A stretch of 64,000 nt of DNA from Rhizobium lentis (GCF_017352135.1 NZ_CP071456.1:124001-188000); one strand, 5' to 3'; shown: positions 43,481 to 52,044, counted from the first letter of the stretch. Numbers and translations: made by a program. The notes: generated from the sequence alone by a model not told the origin.

Positions 43481-44377
43481 ATGGATCGTCTTGACGCGAT
43501 GTCGGTACTGCTGGCGGTGGTCGATGCCGGCAGTCTTTCGGCCGGGGCGCGGCGGCTCAACGCACCGCTCGCCACGGTCAGCCGCAAGGTCGCCGATCTT
43601 GAAAAGCACCTCGGAGCGCGTCTGGTGCTGCGCACGCGCCGCGGTCTCTCGCTGACCGAGGAGGGGCGCGCCTTTGTCGCCGCCTCACGTCGCATCCTCG
43701 AGGACCTGGACGCGGCGGAGCGGCAGGCCAGCGGCGATCATGGCGCGCTGCGTGGCGGGCTTCATGTCACCGCACCTATTGCTTTCGGCGAGCGTTATCT
43801 GCTGCCAATCGCGCTGGAATTCTTGAAGGAGCAACCGGACATCGACCTGCGCCTGACGCTGGCTGATCGGCAGATAAATCTGGCAGATGAGCAGGTTGAC
43901 GTGGCTCTGCGAATTGGGCACCTGACGGACAGTGCGCTGATTGCGACGCGCGTCGGCAGCGTCCGCCGGGTTATCTGCGCGAGCCCCGAATATCTGGCCC
44001 GCCGAGGCGTGCCGCGTCGGCCGGAAGACCTCGCGCGACATGACGGCATAAGCTTCCAGGGCTTTGCGACCGCGCCGGAATGGCGCTACCGCCGGGACGG
44101 TCCGGCCTTCACCATCGAGCCGCGGTCCAAACTCGCGGTCAACACGACGGAAGCGGCCATTCAGGCTGCAATGGCCGGCATCGGCATCATCCGCGTGCTG
44201 TCTTACCAGATTTCCGATCAGCTGCGCTCCGGCGCTCTGCAGGAACTGCTGACTGAGTTCGCACGAGAACCTTTACCTGTGAACATCTTGCACGGACCAG
44301 CCGATCCCCTATCGCTGAAGGTGAGGTGCTTCCTCGACTGGATCGGGCCTCGCCTCCGCGCGCGGATGGCCCAGTAG
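43481..44377 (+). CDS. LysR-family transcriptional regulator
   Basis: Regulator of 298 residues. The N-terminal helix-turn-helix (about 1-60) reads MSVLLAVVDAGSLSAGARRL with PLATVSRKVADLEKHLGARL. The C-terminal periplasmic-binding-like effector domain includes HVTAPIAFGERYLLPIALEF and the typical NTTEAAIQAAMAGIGIIRVL. ATG at 43481 has a strong site (cggaaggattgt); the open frame before it, from 43139, is a shadow inside the divergent MBL gene. Divergent from the MBL hydrolase by 133 bases, so it likely regulates that gene. Confidence 0.92.
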   Translation: MDRLDAMSVLLAVVDAGSLSAGARRLNAPLATVSRKVADLEKHLGARLVLRTRRGLSLTEEGRAFVAASRRILEDLDAAERQASGDHGALRGGLHVTAPIAFGERYLLPIALEFLKEQPDIDLRLTLADRQINLADEQVDVALRIGHLTDSALIATRVGSVRRVICASPEYLARRGVPRRPEDLARHDGISFQGFATAPEWRYRRDGPAFTIEPRSKLAVNTTEAAIQAAMAGIGIIRVLSYQISDQLRSGALQELLTEFAREPLPVNILHGPADPLSLKVRCFLDWIGPRLRARMAQ

Positions 44378-44433
44378 CGTACCCGCAGGTGTGCATCCGC
44401 CCATGACGATCAGGCACCGGTGCGATTGCTTCA

Positions 44434-44663
44434 CACAGGCAGGAAATTGATTTTGGAATTGCCGATAAAGCCGACGACGAACTGGTTGGCGGGCTTGTGA
44501 TAAAGCTCGAGCGGTGCGCCGGTCTGGGAGATGTTGCCGGCGTCGAGCACGACGACGATGCGGTCGGCCATCGTCATGGCTTCGACCTGGTCGTGCGTCA
44601 CATAGATCATCGTTGCCTTCAACGCCCTATGCAGCTTGGCAAGCTCAATGCGCATATCGGCGC
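44434..44663 (-). pseudogene. Partial duplicate of the sugar ABC ATPase gene
   Basis: 230 bases nearly identical to 49086-49312 inside the intact ATPase gene at 48684-49817, on the same strand, so the two are direct repeats. The fragment encodes [20 protein letters not shown], the H-loop [13 protein letters not shown] and on to FLPV. A 3-base insertion (an extra GAC, giving VVVLDAG) and a few substitutions separate the copies. It has no start, Walker A or signature motif and cannot make a functional ATPase. Its left edge falls right after the LysR gene and its right edge 11 bases from the stop of the next gene. Confidence 0.92.
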
Positions 44664-44674
44664 AACAGCGGCCG

Positions 44675-45184
44675 TTAGATCGAACGACTGTCATATGCCC
44701 AATGCAGCAGCGCCTGGCGCTGGCGCGGTCGGCACCAGCAATCTCCAGGCTCGCAGGCTCGGCGAAGCTGAGCGATATGGCGGCGAATGGCTTTCCAGCG
44801 GGCGATCTGTCGCTCGTCCTCACCAGGCATGCGGCGACCTTGATAATAGCGGCAATACCACTGGAACCAGCCACGCGGATCGTCGGGATGTATCCATCCT
44901 TTGGCTCGCCAGACGTTAAGGGGTTGGCTGGCGTCGACACCGAAGCAATTCAGTGACGGATCCTTTCGCAGCGGCGACAGACGGGCCTCTGCAAACCAGC
45001 TTTCCGGGAATTCGTCACGACAATCGGTCATGTATTTGCCGCCGAACACGCCGAGTGCAAGCATCTCGGCGGGGGTCAGCTCTGGCCGGAAGTCGGGATG
45101 GAAGTTGCGGCCACTTGGTGCAGCGAGAACGTATCGGTAGCCTTGCTGCATCCGATCATTCACGACGATCCACCGGGGTTTCAT
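44675..45184 (-). CDS. Conserved protein of unknown function next to TspO
   Basis: Protein of 169 residues beginning [20 protein letters not shown] and rich in W, R and P, with no membrane segment or known catalytic motif. Stretches such as [20 protein letters not shown] and [16 protein letters not shown] suggest a conserved family, recalled as common beside tspO in rhizobia and their relatives, but no function is known. Its ATG overlaps the tspO stop (ATGA) and has a site cggagggcgcccg. The last residues lie next to the ATPase pseudogene fragment. Likely cotranslated with TspO. Confidence 0.8.
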   Translation of the reverse strand: MKPRWIVVNDRMQQGYRYVLAAPSGRNFHPDFRPELTPAEMLALGVFGGKYMTDCRDEFPESWFAEARLSPLRKDPSLNCFGVDASQPLNVWRAKGWIHPDDPRGWFQWYCRYYQGRRMPGEDERQIARWKAIRRHIAQLRRACEPGDCWCRPRQRQALLHWAYDSRSI

Positions 45185-45675
45185 CGGGCGCCCTCCGACA
45201 GCGGTTTCTGGCGGTTGCGCCGCCAGATGGACACGTTGAGTGCCGCCGCGAAACTCACCCACGCGAGGTAAGGAACAAGGAGCAGGGCAGCAGCCGAATT
45301 CGCGGGATAAAACAAGATGATCGTCGCCAGGATCGCAGCCCAAAGCAGCATGATCTCCACCGCGGCAAGCCAGGGTTGGTGAAGCGCAAAAAAGATCGGC
45401 GACCACGCAGCATTGAGCAGAAGCTGGACTGCATAGACACTGAGCGGGAATGCTGCGCCGGCAATGCCTGCCTCCAGCCACAGGAGCCAGCCCGACAGTC
45501 CGATCGAGGCATAGAGTACCGTCCAGACCGGGGCGAACAGCCAATCGGGCGGCCGCCATCCTGGCTTGTCGAGCTGCTTGTACCATTCGCCTGACCGAAA
45601 AATCACGCCGGTGGCCGCCGCAGCAAAGCTCGCGGCCTGAAAGGCGACCAGCACAAGAAGGGAATCCATGTCCAT
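45181..45675 (-). CDS. tspO: TspO/MBR family tryptophan-rich sensory protein
   Basis: Five-helix membrane protein of 164 residues that binds porphyrins in well-studied homologues and modulates tetrapyrrole or oxidative stress responses. The family pattern is present: KPGWRPPDWLFAPVWTVLYA, then LLNAAWSPIFFALHQPWLA and VPYLAWVSFAAALN. Its length is usual. It overlaps the conserved 169-aa gene by four bases and follows the DUF378 gene by 54 bases, so the four minus-strand genes from fasciclin onward may be one unit. Confidence 0.93.
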   Translation of the reverse strand: MDMDSLLVLVAFQAASFAAAATGVIFRSGEWYKQLDKPGWRPPDWLFAPVWTVLYASIGLSGWLLWLEAGIAGAAFPLSVYAVQLLLNAAWSPIFFALHQPWLAAVEIMLLWAAILATIILFYPANSAAALLLVPYLAWVSFAAALNVSIWRRNRQKPLSEGAR

Positions 45676-45729
45676 CCGACAAAAGGTGGAGGGAGCCGCC
45701 GACGCGACAAGCGAGTCCCTCCAAAGGCC

Positions 45730-45954
45730 CTATTGGTTCTGGCGAGCAGCGAACTCGCCGGAACCCATTGCAGAAAACAGCGGGATGACCTGCCAGGCGG
45801 CCGACAGCCCCACCAGGACGTAAACGACCCGGGCGAGCCCCGAGCCGGCCCCAAATATGGCGGCCACGAGGTCAAAGCCGAATAGCCCGACCAGCCCCCA
45901 GTTCAGGCCGCCTACGATCACGAGGATGAGCGTTAGTATGTTGAGGAACTTCAT
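45730..45954 (-). CDS. DUF378 small membrane protein
   Basis: Protein of 74 residues with two hydrophobic helices (LNILTLILVIVGGLNWGLVG and VVYVLVGLSAAWQVIPLF). The opening, with ...GGLNWGLVGLFGFDLVAAIFG, is the DUF378 signature. No catalytic residue is expected; function is unknown. It lies between the fasciclin and tspO genes. Confidence 0.9.
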   Translation of the reverse strand: MKFLNILTLILVIVGGLNWGLVGLFGFDLVAAIFGAGSGLARVVYVLVGLSAAWQVIPLFSAMGSGEFAARQNQ

Positions 45955-45982
45955 GGTTCTTCTCCAGTTGAGGGGACCAGGG

Positions 45983-46468
45983 TCAGCCTTCCGGCGGCAC
46001 GATCACCTTATCGATGACATGGATGACACCATTGGAGGCAGCAACGTCGGCGGCAGTTACAACGGCGTCGTTCACCTTGACGGTGGAGCCCTCGACGTTG
46101 ACGTCGATCGTTTTGCCATTGACCGACTTCGCCTCATTGATACCCGCCACGTCCTTAGCCATGACCTTGCCCGCGACCACATGGTAGGTGAGGATCGCGG
46201 TGAGCTTTTGCTTATTTTCCGGCTTCAGAAGGTTTTCGACGGTACCGGCCGGCAACTTGGCGAAGGCTTCATCGGTCGGAGCGAAGACCGTGAACGGACC
46301 CGTTCCCTTGAGAGTGGCGACCAGGCCTGCGGCTTCGAGCGCGGTCGCCAGCGTCTTGAACTTACCCGCCTCCACGGCAGTGTCGACGACATCCTTCTCC
46401 GCGGCGACCCCGCTGAAACTGCTGCCGAGCGTGATTGCTGCAGCGACTAAAAGGCTTCTCAACTTCAT
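45983..46468 (-). CDS. Secreted fasciclin-domain protein
   Basis: Exported protein of 161 residues. A signal peptide ([20 protein letters not shown], cleavage after VAA) precedes one fasciclin (FAS1) domain with the conserved H1 ([19 protein letters not shown]) and H2-like ([22 protein letters not shown]) motifs. FAS1 domains mediate adhesion or are stress-induced secreted proteins; in rhizobia a related protein (Nex18) is symbiosis-linked, by memory. ATG at 46468 is preceded by gagaggagaatgac; the frame extends to 46549. It is divergent from an XRE-cupin regulator. Confidence 0.92.
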   Translation of the reverse strand: MKLRSLLVAAAITLGSSFSGVAAEKDVVDTAVEAGKFKTLATALEAAGLVATLKGTGPFTVFAPTDEAFAKLPAGTVENLLKPENKQKLTAILTYHVVAGKVMAKDVAGINEAKSVNGKTIDVNVEGSTVKVNDAVVTAADVAASNGVIHVIDKVIVPPEG

Positions 46469-46630
46469 GTCATTCTCCTCTCGATGACAGGTGCAGCGTT
46501 TGCACCTCACATCTTTCATTTGGAGAACATAGATTTTATTCCCACTCAAATTTTCGTGAGCAGAAAAAGAATTATCTTGTAATGAAAATAGTCATTGGGG
46601 TAGTTTCCCGAAACGAAAAGGAGTTTACGA

Positions 46631-47215
46631 GTGCTCTCCGACACGCTGTCCAATGAGCTTCAGCGCTACGCGATCGGCCCGCGTATCAAGACACTGCGAC
46701 TGAGAAAGAAGCTGGGGCTGGTGCAGTTGGCGGGGCATACAGGTCTCTCGCCTGCGATGCTTTCGAAGATCGAGCGCGGGCAGATGTTTCCGACGCTGCC
46801 CACTCTGCTTCGGATCGCCATGGTTTTCGGGGTCGGCCTCGATCACTTCTTCAAATCCGACAAGGAAGAACCGCGCATTGCGGTGGTCCGAAAGCACGAG
46901 CGTCTCAAACTTCCAAGCCCGCCGGGCGAAAAGAACCCAGCCTTCCTCTTCGAAAGCTTGGATTATCCCGCTTCCGACCGCCGTATGGAGGCCTATTACG
47001 CCGAGTTTCCGATCGATTCGCCGCCGTCGGAGCCGCATCAACATGGCAGCGCCGAGTTCATCTACGTGCTCAGCGGTCGGCTTGTCGTCATTGTGGACGG
47101 CAAGGAGACAGCGCTGGCTGCGGGCGACGCTATGTATTTTGACTCAAGCGTTCCGCACAGTTACCGCCGGGAAGGCGAGGGAACCTCGACGGCTCTTGTT
47201 GTGATTTCTCCTTAG
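46631..47215 (+). CDS. XRE-cupin transcriptional regulator
   Basis: Regulator of 194 residues. The N-terminal helix-turn-helix (about 15-75) has IKTLRLRKKLGLVQLAGHTG and SPAMLSKIERGQMFPTLPTL. The C-terminal cupin (about 110-190) has EPHQHGSAEFIYVLSGRL and the second motif DAMYFDSSVPHSYRREG. The start is GTG at 46631 with site aaaaggagtttacga. It is divergent from the fasciclin-DUF378-TspO unit, which it may control. A palindromic element begins at its last codons. Confidence 0.9.
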   Translation: MLSDTLSNELQRYAIGPRIKTLRLRKKLGLVQLAGHTGLSPAMLSKIERGQMFPTLPTLLRIAMVFGVGLDHFFKSDKEEPRIAVVRKHERLKLPSPPGEKNPAFLFESLDYPASDRRMEAYYAEFPIDSPPSEPHQHGSAEFIYVLSGRLVVIVDGKETALAAGDAMYFDSSVPHSYRREGEGTSTALVVISP

Positions 47216-47506
47216 AGCCTTTCCTGGTCAGATTGAAGCATTCTGCCGGAGCAGGTTTTCGTCAGGGCAAAGGCGATTGGCGACGGGCATACCCCAAGGT
47301 ACGTCCGAGCCGATCGCCTTTGATCCTGGCGAAAAGATGCCCGGCCCTAGCTGGTTTGCAAGCAAACCACCGGGGTTGGCTGAAACGGGCCGGCTGATCG
47401 ACCGGCCGGCTTGGCCGTAGAGCTGGGCTACGACGCGCGCCGGCCGGTCGACCATCCGACTCCGTTTGAGCCAACAGAATGATTCAATCTGACCAGGAAA
47501 GGCTCT
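47214..47506. repeat. 293-bp palindromic element with 32-bp terminal inverted repeats
   Basis: Left end 47214-47245 and right end 47475-47506 are 32-base inverted repeats with one mismatch (the left begins AGAGCCTTTCCTGGTCAG). Inside are further nested inverted repeats: GTTTTCGTCAGGGCAAAGGC pairs with a later GCCTTTGATCCTGGCGAAAA, plus TTTGCAAGCAAA and GGCCGG-type dyads. It has no open frame of its own. The layout resembles a non-autonomous, MITE-like or rhizobial intergenic mosaic element. No target-site duplication is obvious. It fills most of the gap between the XRE-cupin and ArsR genes. Confidence 0.75.
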
Positions 47507-47609
47507 GGACGGCCGTCGGCTGCGTACTCCTGAAACTCATCCCATGCATTGCCCGTGTTGATGGAGGACCTCGGTTTCGGGTGGGGCCTCGGACCGTCAA
47601 AGGGAACGC

Positions 47610-47638
47610 TTGCGCTTCCTGCGCGGGCGGGTTATAAA
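47610..47638 (+). promoter_or_regulatory. Promoter of the arsR-AHSA1 operon
   Basis: TTGCGC (47610-47615) and TATAAA (47633-47638) are separated by exactly 17 bases. The expected transcript start is only two to four bases before the ATG at 47648, so the mRNA would be nearly leaderless. Confidence 0.6.
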
Positions 47639-47656
47639 CTGAACCAGATGGTTCAG
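47639..47656. promoter_or_regulatory. ArsR operator overlapping the start codon
   Basis: CTGAACC-AGAT-GGTTCAG is a perfect seven-base dyad. It lies just after the -10 element and covers the ATG at 47648. The position fits autorepression by the ArsR-type product. Confidence 0.6.
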
Positions 47657-47995
47657 TATTTACATCCTCCCCTTGATCTCTCGTTCGCGGCGCTGTCCGA
47701 TGCCACCCGCCGCGGGATCATCGATCAGCTTGGGCGAGGGGACGCGTCGATCACCAGTCTCGCGGATAAGTTCCAGATGACGCTGACCGGCATGAAGAAG
47801 CATGTCCAGGTTCTCGAGCGCGCGGGGCTCGTCGTCACGCAGAAGGTCGGGCGGGTGAGAACCTGCAAGCTCGGGAAACGCGGTCTCAAGGCGGAGGCCG
47901 AATGGATCGAGACGCATCGCAAGCTCTTCGAGGCCCGCTTCGAAACATTGGACGAGATCATCAACGAAATGAAGCAGGAGGGAAGCGGTGACTGA
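47648..47995 (+). CDS. ArsR/SmtB-family transcriptional regulator
   Basis: Winged-helix repressor of 115 residues. It reads PPLDLSFAALSDATRRGIID, then SITSLADKFQMTLTGMKKHV and LERAGLVVTQKVGRVRTCKL, the HTH of the metal- or stress-responsive ArsR type (no metal-binding cysteines visible). The ATG at 47648 lies in the operator; the frame is open back to 47549. It overlaps the AHSA1 gene by eight bases. Such ArsR-AHSA1 pairs are common and autoregulated. Confidence 0.9.
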   Translation: MVQYLHPPLDLSFAALSDATRRGIIDQLGRGDASITSLADKFQMTLTGMKKHVQVLERAGLVVTQKVGRVRTCKLGKRGLKAEAEWIETHRKLFEARFETLDEIINEMKQEGSGD

Positions 47996-48491
47996 GCAAG
48001 TTGACGGTGCAGGAGGTGCGCAGAACCGCACCTCGGTCGAGCGAAGAGGAGATCGCGAACTCGTCGTCACGCGGACATTCGATGCGCCGGCGAGCACGGT
48101 TTACAGAGCGTGGAGCCAGCCCGAGCTGTTCCAGCGCTGGTGGGTGCCAAAATCAGTACCCGGCATTTCGCTCGTATCGTGCGATATGGATGTTCGTACC
48201 GGCGGCAAATATCGGCTGGAATTCAGTGCCGGCGGGTCGGACACCATGGCCTTCTACGGCAGGTATCTCGAGGTGGTGCCGAATGAGCGCATCATCTGGA
48301 CCAACGACGAGGGGGAGGAGGGTGCGGTTACGACCGTGACCTTCGAGGACCAAGGCGGGAGGACACTTCTGACTTTCCACGAAGTCTACCCGTCCAAGGA
48401 GGCGCTTGAGGAAGAACTGCAGGGCTCGGCGGTCGCATTGCCGGAGCAGCTGGAACAGCTCGACGAATTGCTTTCCAGCACAGGCGAGTAG
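47988..48491 (+). CDS. AHSA1/SRPBCC-domain protein
   Basis: Protein of 167 residues with an activator-of-Hsp90-ATPase-1-like START-fold domain: RELVVTRTFDAPASTVYRAW, then WWVPKSVPG, GRYLEVVPNERIIWTND and TLLTFHEVYPSKEAL. The fold binds hydrophobic ligands. GTG at 47988 lies within the end of the arsR gene, so it is translationally coupled. Role likely stress or detoxification, but unproven. Confidence 0.9.
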   Translation: MTEQVDGAGGAQNRTSVERRGDRELVVTRTFDAPASTVYRAWSQPELFQRWWVPKSVPGISLVSCDMDVRTGGKYRLEFSAGGSDTMAFYGRYLEVVPNERIIWTNDEGEEGAVTTVTFEDQGGRTLLTFHEVYPSKEALEEELQGSAVALPEQLEQLDELLSSTGE

Positions 48492-48683
48492 CGCGGGGCG
48501 GGAAAACGCGCCTCGGTCCGTCTGCTCTTGCGACGAAACTCCGGTGCGACGGTGCCATGCAGCCATACTACCTAATCCCGCATGGACTGAACACCTACCG
48601 GCGGCAGCCTTAATAAGGGCCATTTTGCCGCCGACCGGCCAGTCTTCCGGACAGGACGAACCGCTGAACCAGAGCCAGTCCGT

Positions 48684-49817
48684 TCAAGCCGCCGTCGGGT
48701 TGATGAGATTCATATCGATTTCCGTCAGCTCGACCCGCCGCTCGAAGGCAATGCCCGCCTCGTCGAAGAGATGGCAATCGGCGGCATTGATGCCGGTCGT
48801 CACAGGCGCGTCCGGGCGGATGCCGACGCTTCCGGGCAGCATGGCGCAGAAATTCTCGCCCTCGCCATTGAGCGCGGCGTAAGCGACCGTATTGGCCCCC
48901 AGCCGTTCGATGACCGTCGGCGTCACGGAAAAGGTGATGTCGCCGCCGTTGAGCTGGATATGCTCCGGCCGGATGCCAAGCGTCAGGGTTTTGCCGGCCA
49001 TGCCATCGCGCGGGGTCACCGGCAGAACGGCCGTCTGACCGCGGTACTCCACCTCGACACCGGCGGCGCTGACGCCCTTGCAGGTCACAGGCAGGAAATT
49101 CATTTTCGGATTGCCGATGAAGCCGGCGACGAACTGGTTGGCGGGCTTGTGATAAAGCTCGAGCGGTGCGCCGGTCTGGGAGATGTTGCCGGCGTCGAGC
49201 ACGACGATGCGGTCGGCCATCGTCATGGCTTCGACCTGGTCGTGCGTCACATAGATCATCGTTGCCTTCAACGCCCTATGCAGCTTGGCAAGCTCGATGC
49301 GCATATCGGCGCGCAGCGCGGCATCGAGGTTGGATAGCGGCTCGTCGAACAGAAAAATCTTCGGTTCGCGCACGATGGCGCGGCCGATCGCCACACGCTG
49401 GCGCTGACCGCCGGAAAGCATGCCGGGTTTCTGCTGCAGCCGCTGTTCGAGATGGAGGATGCGGGCTGCATTTTCGACCTTTGCCGTCAGCTTTGCCTCC
49501 TCCATCTTCTCGACGCGAAGCGGAAAGGCGATGTTCTCGAAAACCGTCATGTGCGGATAGAGGGCGTAGGATTGGAATACCATGGCGATGCCGCGCTTGA
49601 CGGGCGGCAGGTCGTTGACCCTGACGCCGTCGATGACGATGTCGCCCGCCGTCGTCGCATCGAGTCCGGCGATCATCCGCAAGAGGGTGGACTTGCCGCA
49701 GCCCGACGGGCCGACGAAGACGACGAACTCGCCGTTCCTCACCTCGAGCTGCACGCCCTTCAGAACTTCGTAGTCGCCGTAGAATTTCTGAACTTTGTTG
49801 AGAAGGAGCTGTCCCAA
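48684..49817 (-). CDS. Carbohydrate ABC transporter ATP-binding protein (UgpC/MsmK type)
   Basis: ATPase of 377 residues energising the sugar importer encoded just upstream. Walker [10 protein letters not shown] is at 36-44. The Q-loop [11 protein letters not shown], signature [13 protein letters not shown], Walker [13 protein letters not shown] and the H-loop in [10 protein letters not shown] follow. A TOBE-type C-terminal domain has [10 protein letters not shown]. It ends the operon. A 227-base part (49086-49312) has a near-identical duplicate at 44434-44663. A hairpin separates it from the binding-protein gene. Confidence 0.94.
   Translation of the reverse strand: MGQLLLNKVQKFYGDYEVLKGVQLEVRNGEFVVFVGPSGCGKSTLLRMIAGLDATTAGDIVIDGVRVNDLPPVKRGIAMVFQSYALYPHMTVFENIAFPLRVEKMEEAKLTAKVENAARILHLEQRLQQKPGMLSGGQRQRVAIGRAIVREPKIFLFDEPLSNLDAALRADMRIELAKLHRALKATMIYVTHDQVEAMTMADRIVVLDAGNISQTGAPLELYHKPANQFVAGFIGNPKMNFLPVTCKGVSAAGVEVEYRGQTAVLPVTPRDGMAGKTLTLGIRPEHIQLNGGDITFSVTPTVIERLGANTVAYAALNGEGENFCAMLPGSVGIRPDAPVTTGINAADCHLFDEAGIAFERRVELTEIDMNLINPTAA
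49086..49312 (-). repeat. Source copy of the direct repeat shared with 44434-44663
   Basis: This piece of the intact ATPase gene is about 95% or more identical to the pseudogene fragment 4.65 kb away in the same orientation. The copies differ by one 3-base indel and scattered substitutions. Confidence 0.9.
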
Positions 49818-49865
49818 AAATCTATCTCCGCCGGCGGCCTTCGTCGCACATTCATCGTCAGGGGA

Positions 49866-49891
49866 GGGATCGCAGCTATTGCCGCGATCCC
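49866..49891 (-). other. Hairpin between the binding-protein and ATPase genes
   Basis: Perfect eight-base arms GGGATCGC and GCGATCCC with a ten-base loop lie in the 90-base gap after the binding-protein stop. There is no T tract. Such hairpins often protect the upstream binding-protein mRNA and reduce expression of the downstream gene. Confidence 0.55.
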
Positions 49892-49907
49892 AACAAGCCC
49901 AAAAGGC

Positions 49908-51140
49908 TTACTTGAACGCCTCGATTTCGCCGGCGGCCTTCTTGAGCGCGGCTTCCGGCTCAGCCTTGCCTGTTACCACCGACTGGATCATCTCAATCAT
50001 CGAGTTCTGGAAGCCCTTATAATCGGTAAAGAGCGGCTCCGGGCCACCATAGCTGATGCCTTCGATCAAAGGCTTCCAGTAGGGGTCCTTGGCGACGAAC
50101 TCGTCGACCTTTGGCGAGGGACGCAGCGGGGTGAGGCCAGCGCCGCCCTGCAATTCGTATTCCGACTGAACGTCAGGCGAGGTGATAAACTTGGCGAATT
50201 CCGTCGCCTTGTCCTCGACGCCTGAACCCTTGAAGATCGCAAGACTGTCGGTGATCAGTAGCGTGCCCGGCCCCTTGGCGTCGGGACCGAGCGGCAGAGT
50301 CGTAATGCCCCAGTTGATCTTCGTCTCTTTCAGCCGGGATGCGGCGCCCGATCCTGCCTGGATCATGGCGACCTTGCCGTCGAGGAAGATGGCGCGGACT
50401 TCGTTCTGCTCATAGGCCGTCGGGCCTTCTTCGGAATAGGGGACGATATCCTTGTAGGCCTTCAGCGCGGCCAGGATCTGCGGGCTGTCGAGCGTGACCT
50501 TGCCTTCGGCATCCGTCACCGCACCATTGTTGGTGTAAACCCAATGCATGAACTGGTGCATCGTGTTGTCGAAGGTCTTGGCGGAAAGACCGAAGCCCGG
50601 AATCCCGGTCTTTTCCTTGATGGTCTTCGCCATCTCGATTTCTTCGGCCCAGGTCTTCGGCGGCTTCTCGGGATCGAGGCCGGCCTGCTTGAAGAGATCC
50701 TTGTTCCAGTAAAGCGCCTTGGTGGAAAAGGCGATCGGAACGCCCCACTGCGTGCCTTCGAAGGTCACCGTGTCGACGATATGAGGATAGTAGCTCTTCT
50801 TTTCGTCATCGGTCATCGGCACCGGAACGATGAGGTCGTTCTGCGCGAATTCCTTCAGCGTGCGCGAGCCGACATAGGCCATCGCGACCGGCGTGCCGGC
50901 CGCGGCGAGCGTCGTTGCCTTGTCCTGGCACTGCGCCCAGCCGACGACTTCGGGCGTGACCTTCCAGCCTGCGTTCTTTTCTTCCCACTGCTTGATGTAT
51001 TTGGTGTGGACCGGGTCGATCGTGTCGCCGCAATAGATCCAGCTGATTTCCTTGTCAGCGGCTTCAGCAGTGACCGCGGTCAGTGCCGTCGAACCGAGCA
51101 GGGCAAGCGCCATAAGGCCTGTCTTGATTGATATGCTCAC
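49908..51140 (-). CDS. Sugar ABC transporter substrate-binding protein
   Basis: Periplasmic family-1 solute-binding protein of 410 residues. A Sec signal peptide (about 1-27, ending TAEAADKE) is followed by the mature domain with ISWIYCGDTIDPVHTKYIKQ, VVGWAQCQDKATTLAAAGTP, WGVPIAFSTKALYWNKDLFK and the late GAGLTPLRPSPKVDEFV. The Cys pair and the aromatic-rich core suggest a sugar or glycoside ligand. Found between the MalG-type permease and the ATPase gene. The ligand is unknown. Confidence 0.93.
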   Translation of the reverse strand: MSISIKTGLMALALLGSTALTAVTAEAADKEISWIYCGDTIDPVHTKYIKQWEEKNAGWKVTPEVVGWAQCQDKATTLAAAGTPVAMAYVGSRTLKEFAQNDLIVPVPMTDDEKKSYYPHIVDTVTFEGTQWGVPIAFSTKALYWNKDLFKQAGLDPEKPPKTWAEEIEMAKTIKEKTGIPGFGLSAKTFDNTMHQFMHWVYTNNGAVTDAEGKVTLDSPQILAALKAYKDIVPYSEEGPTAYEQNEVRAIFLDGKVAMIQAGSGAASRLKETKINWGITTLPLGPDAKGPGTLLITDSLAIFKGSGVEDKATEFAKFITSPDVQSEYELQGGAGLTPLRPSPKVDEFVAKDPYWKPLIEGISYGGPEPLFTDYKGFQNSMIEMIQSVVTGKAEPEAALKKAAGEIEAFK

Positions 51141-51186
51141 GTCGTGACTCCCATTGTGGTTGTTAGCTGTTCACTCGTTTTTTCTC

Positions 51187-52044
51187 TTATTGTTTCACCG
51201 CACCGGCGGTCAGACCGCCGACGAGATAACGCTGAAGGAAGAAGATGACGACCATCGCCGGCGCAATACCGACGAAGGAAGCCGCCATCAGTTCGTTCCA
51301 GATAACCTCCTGCTTGCCGAAGTAAGCAAAGAGCCCGACCGGCAGGGGCATGTATTCGGTCTTCGAGTTGAAGGTCAGCGCGAAGATGAATTGCTGGGCG
51401 TAGGCGCCGATGAAGGTGGTGATGGCGACGACGATGATTCCCGGCATCGCGATGGGCAGGATGACGCGGCGAAGCGTGTAGAAATGGCTGGCGCCATCCA
51501 TGTAGGCAGCTTCGTTGAGCTCCTGAGGAATGCGGATCATATAGGTGCGCAGCAGCCAGATCGCCGACGGAATCAGGAAGGCGACGCCCGGCACGATCAT
51601 GGCGAGATAGGTGTTGAGCACGCCCATGCTGCGCATCAGCCGGAAGAGCGGAATCAAGAGCACGGCGCCGGAGAACATGTTCACCGTCAGGAATGCGCCG
51701 AGCAATATCCCCATGCCCTTAAATTCGAACCTCGCGAAAGCGTAGGCCGCCGGGATGACCAGGCAGAGCACGATCACCGTGACGACGGTCGAGATGAAGA
51801 AGGAGTTGAAGATATAGCGGCCGAAACCCGGCACGCTGATCCACATCGTCCGGTAAGCCTCGAACGAGCCGTTCTCCGGCCAGAAGCGGTAGGGCGAGGA
51901 AAAGAGCTGGGCGAGCGGCTTCAACGACACCAGGAAGCCCTCGACGAAGGGCGAAAGCACGAAGAACAGAAACAGCGCGATGCCGCAATAGATCAGGACG
52001 ATTTCCCACCAGCGGTAACGGTCGATCATGGCGGGACTGCTCAT
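51187..52044 (-). CDS. Carbohydrate ABC transporter permease (MalG type)
   Basis: Inner-membrane permease of 285 residues with about six helices. The EAA loop ELNEAAYMDGASHFYTLRRVILPIAMPGI places it in the carbohydrate uptake-1 family. It overlaps the MalF-type gene by four bases, forming the other half of the channel. It precedes the binding-protein gene by 46 bases. Confidence 0.94.
   Translation of the reverse strand: MSSPAMIDRYRWWEIVLIYCGIALFLFFVLSPFVEGFLVSLKPLAQLFSSPYRFWPENGSFEAYRTMWISVPGFGRYIFNSFFISTVVTVIVLCLVIPAAYAFARFEFKGMGILLGAFLTVNMFSGAVLLIPLFRLMRSMGVLNTYLAMIVPGVAFLIPSAIWLLRTYMIRIPQELNEAAYMDGASHFYTLRRVILPIAMPGIIVVAITTFIGAYAQQFIFALTFNSKTEYMPLPVGLFAYFGKQEVIWNELMAASFVGIAPAMVVIFFLQRYLVGGLTAGAVKQ

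Noticed and set aside
44664..44940. 169-residue frame joining the ATPase fragment to upstream sequence on the minus strand
   Set aside because: Only the 3-prime part matches the ATPase; the rest is a shadow of the 169-aa gene. It is annotated as a pseudogene fragment instead.
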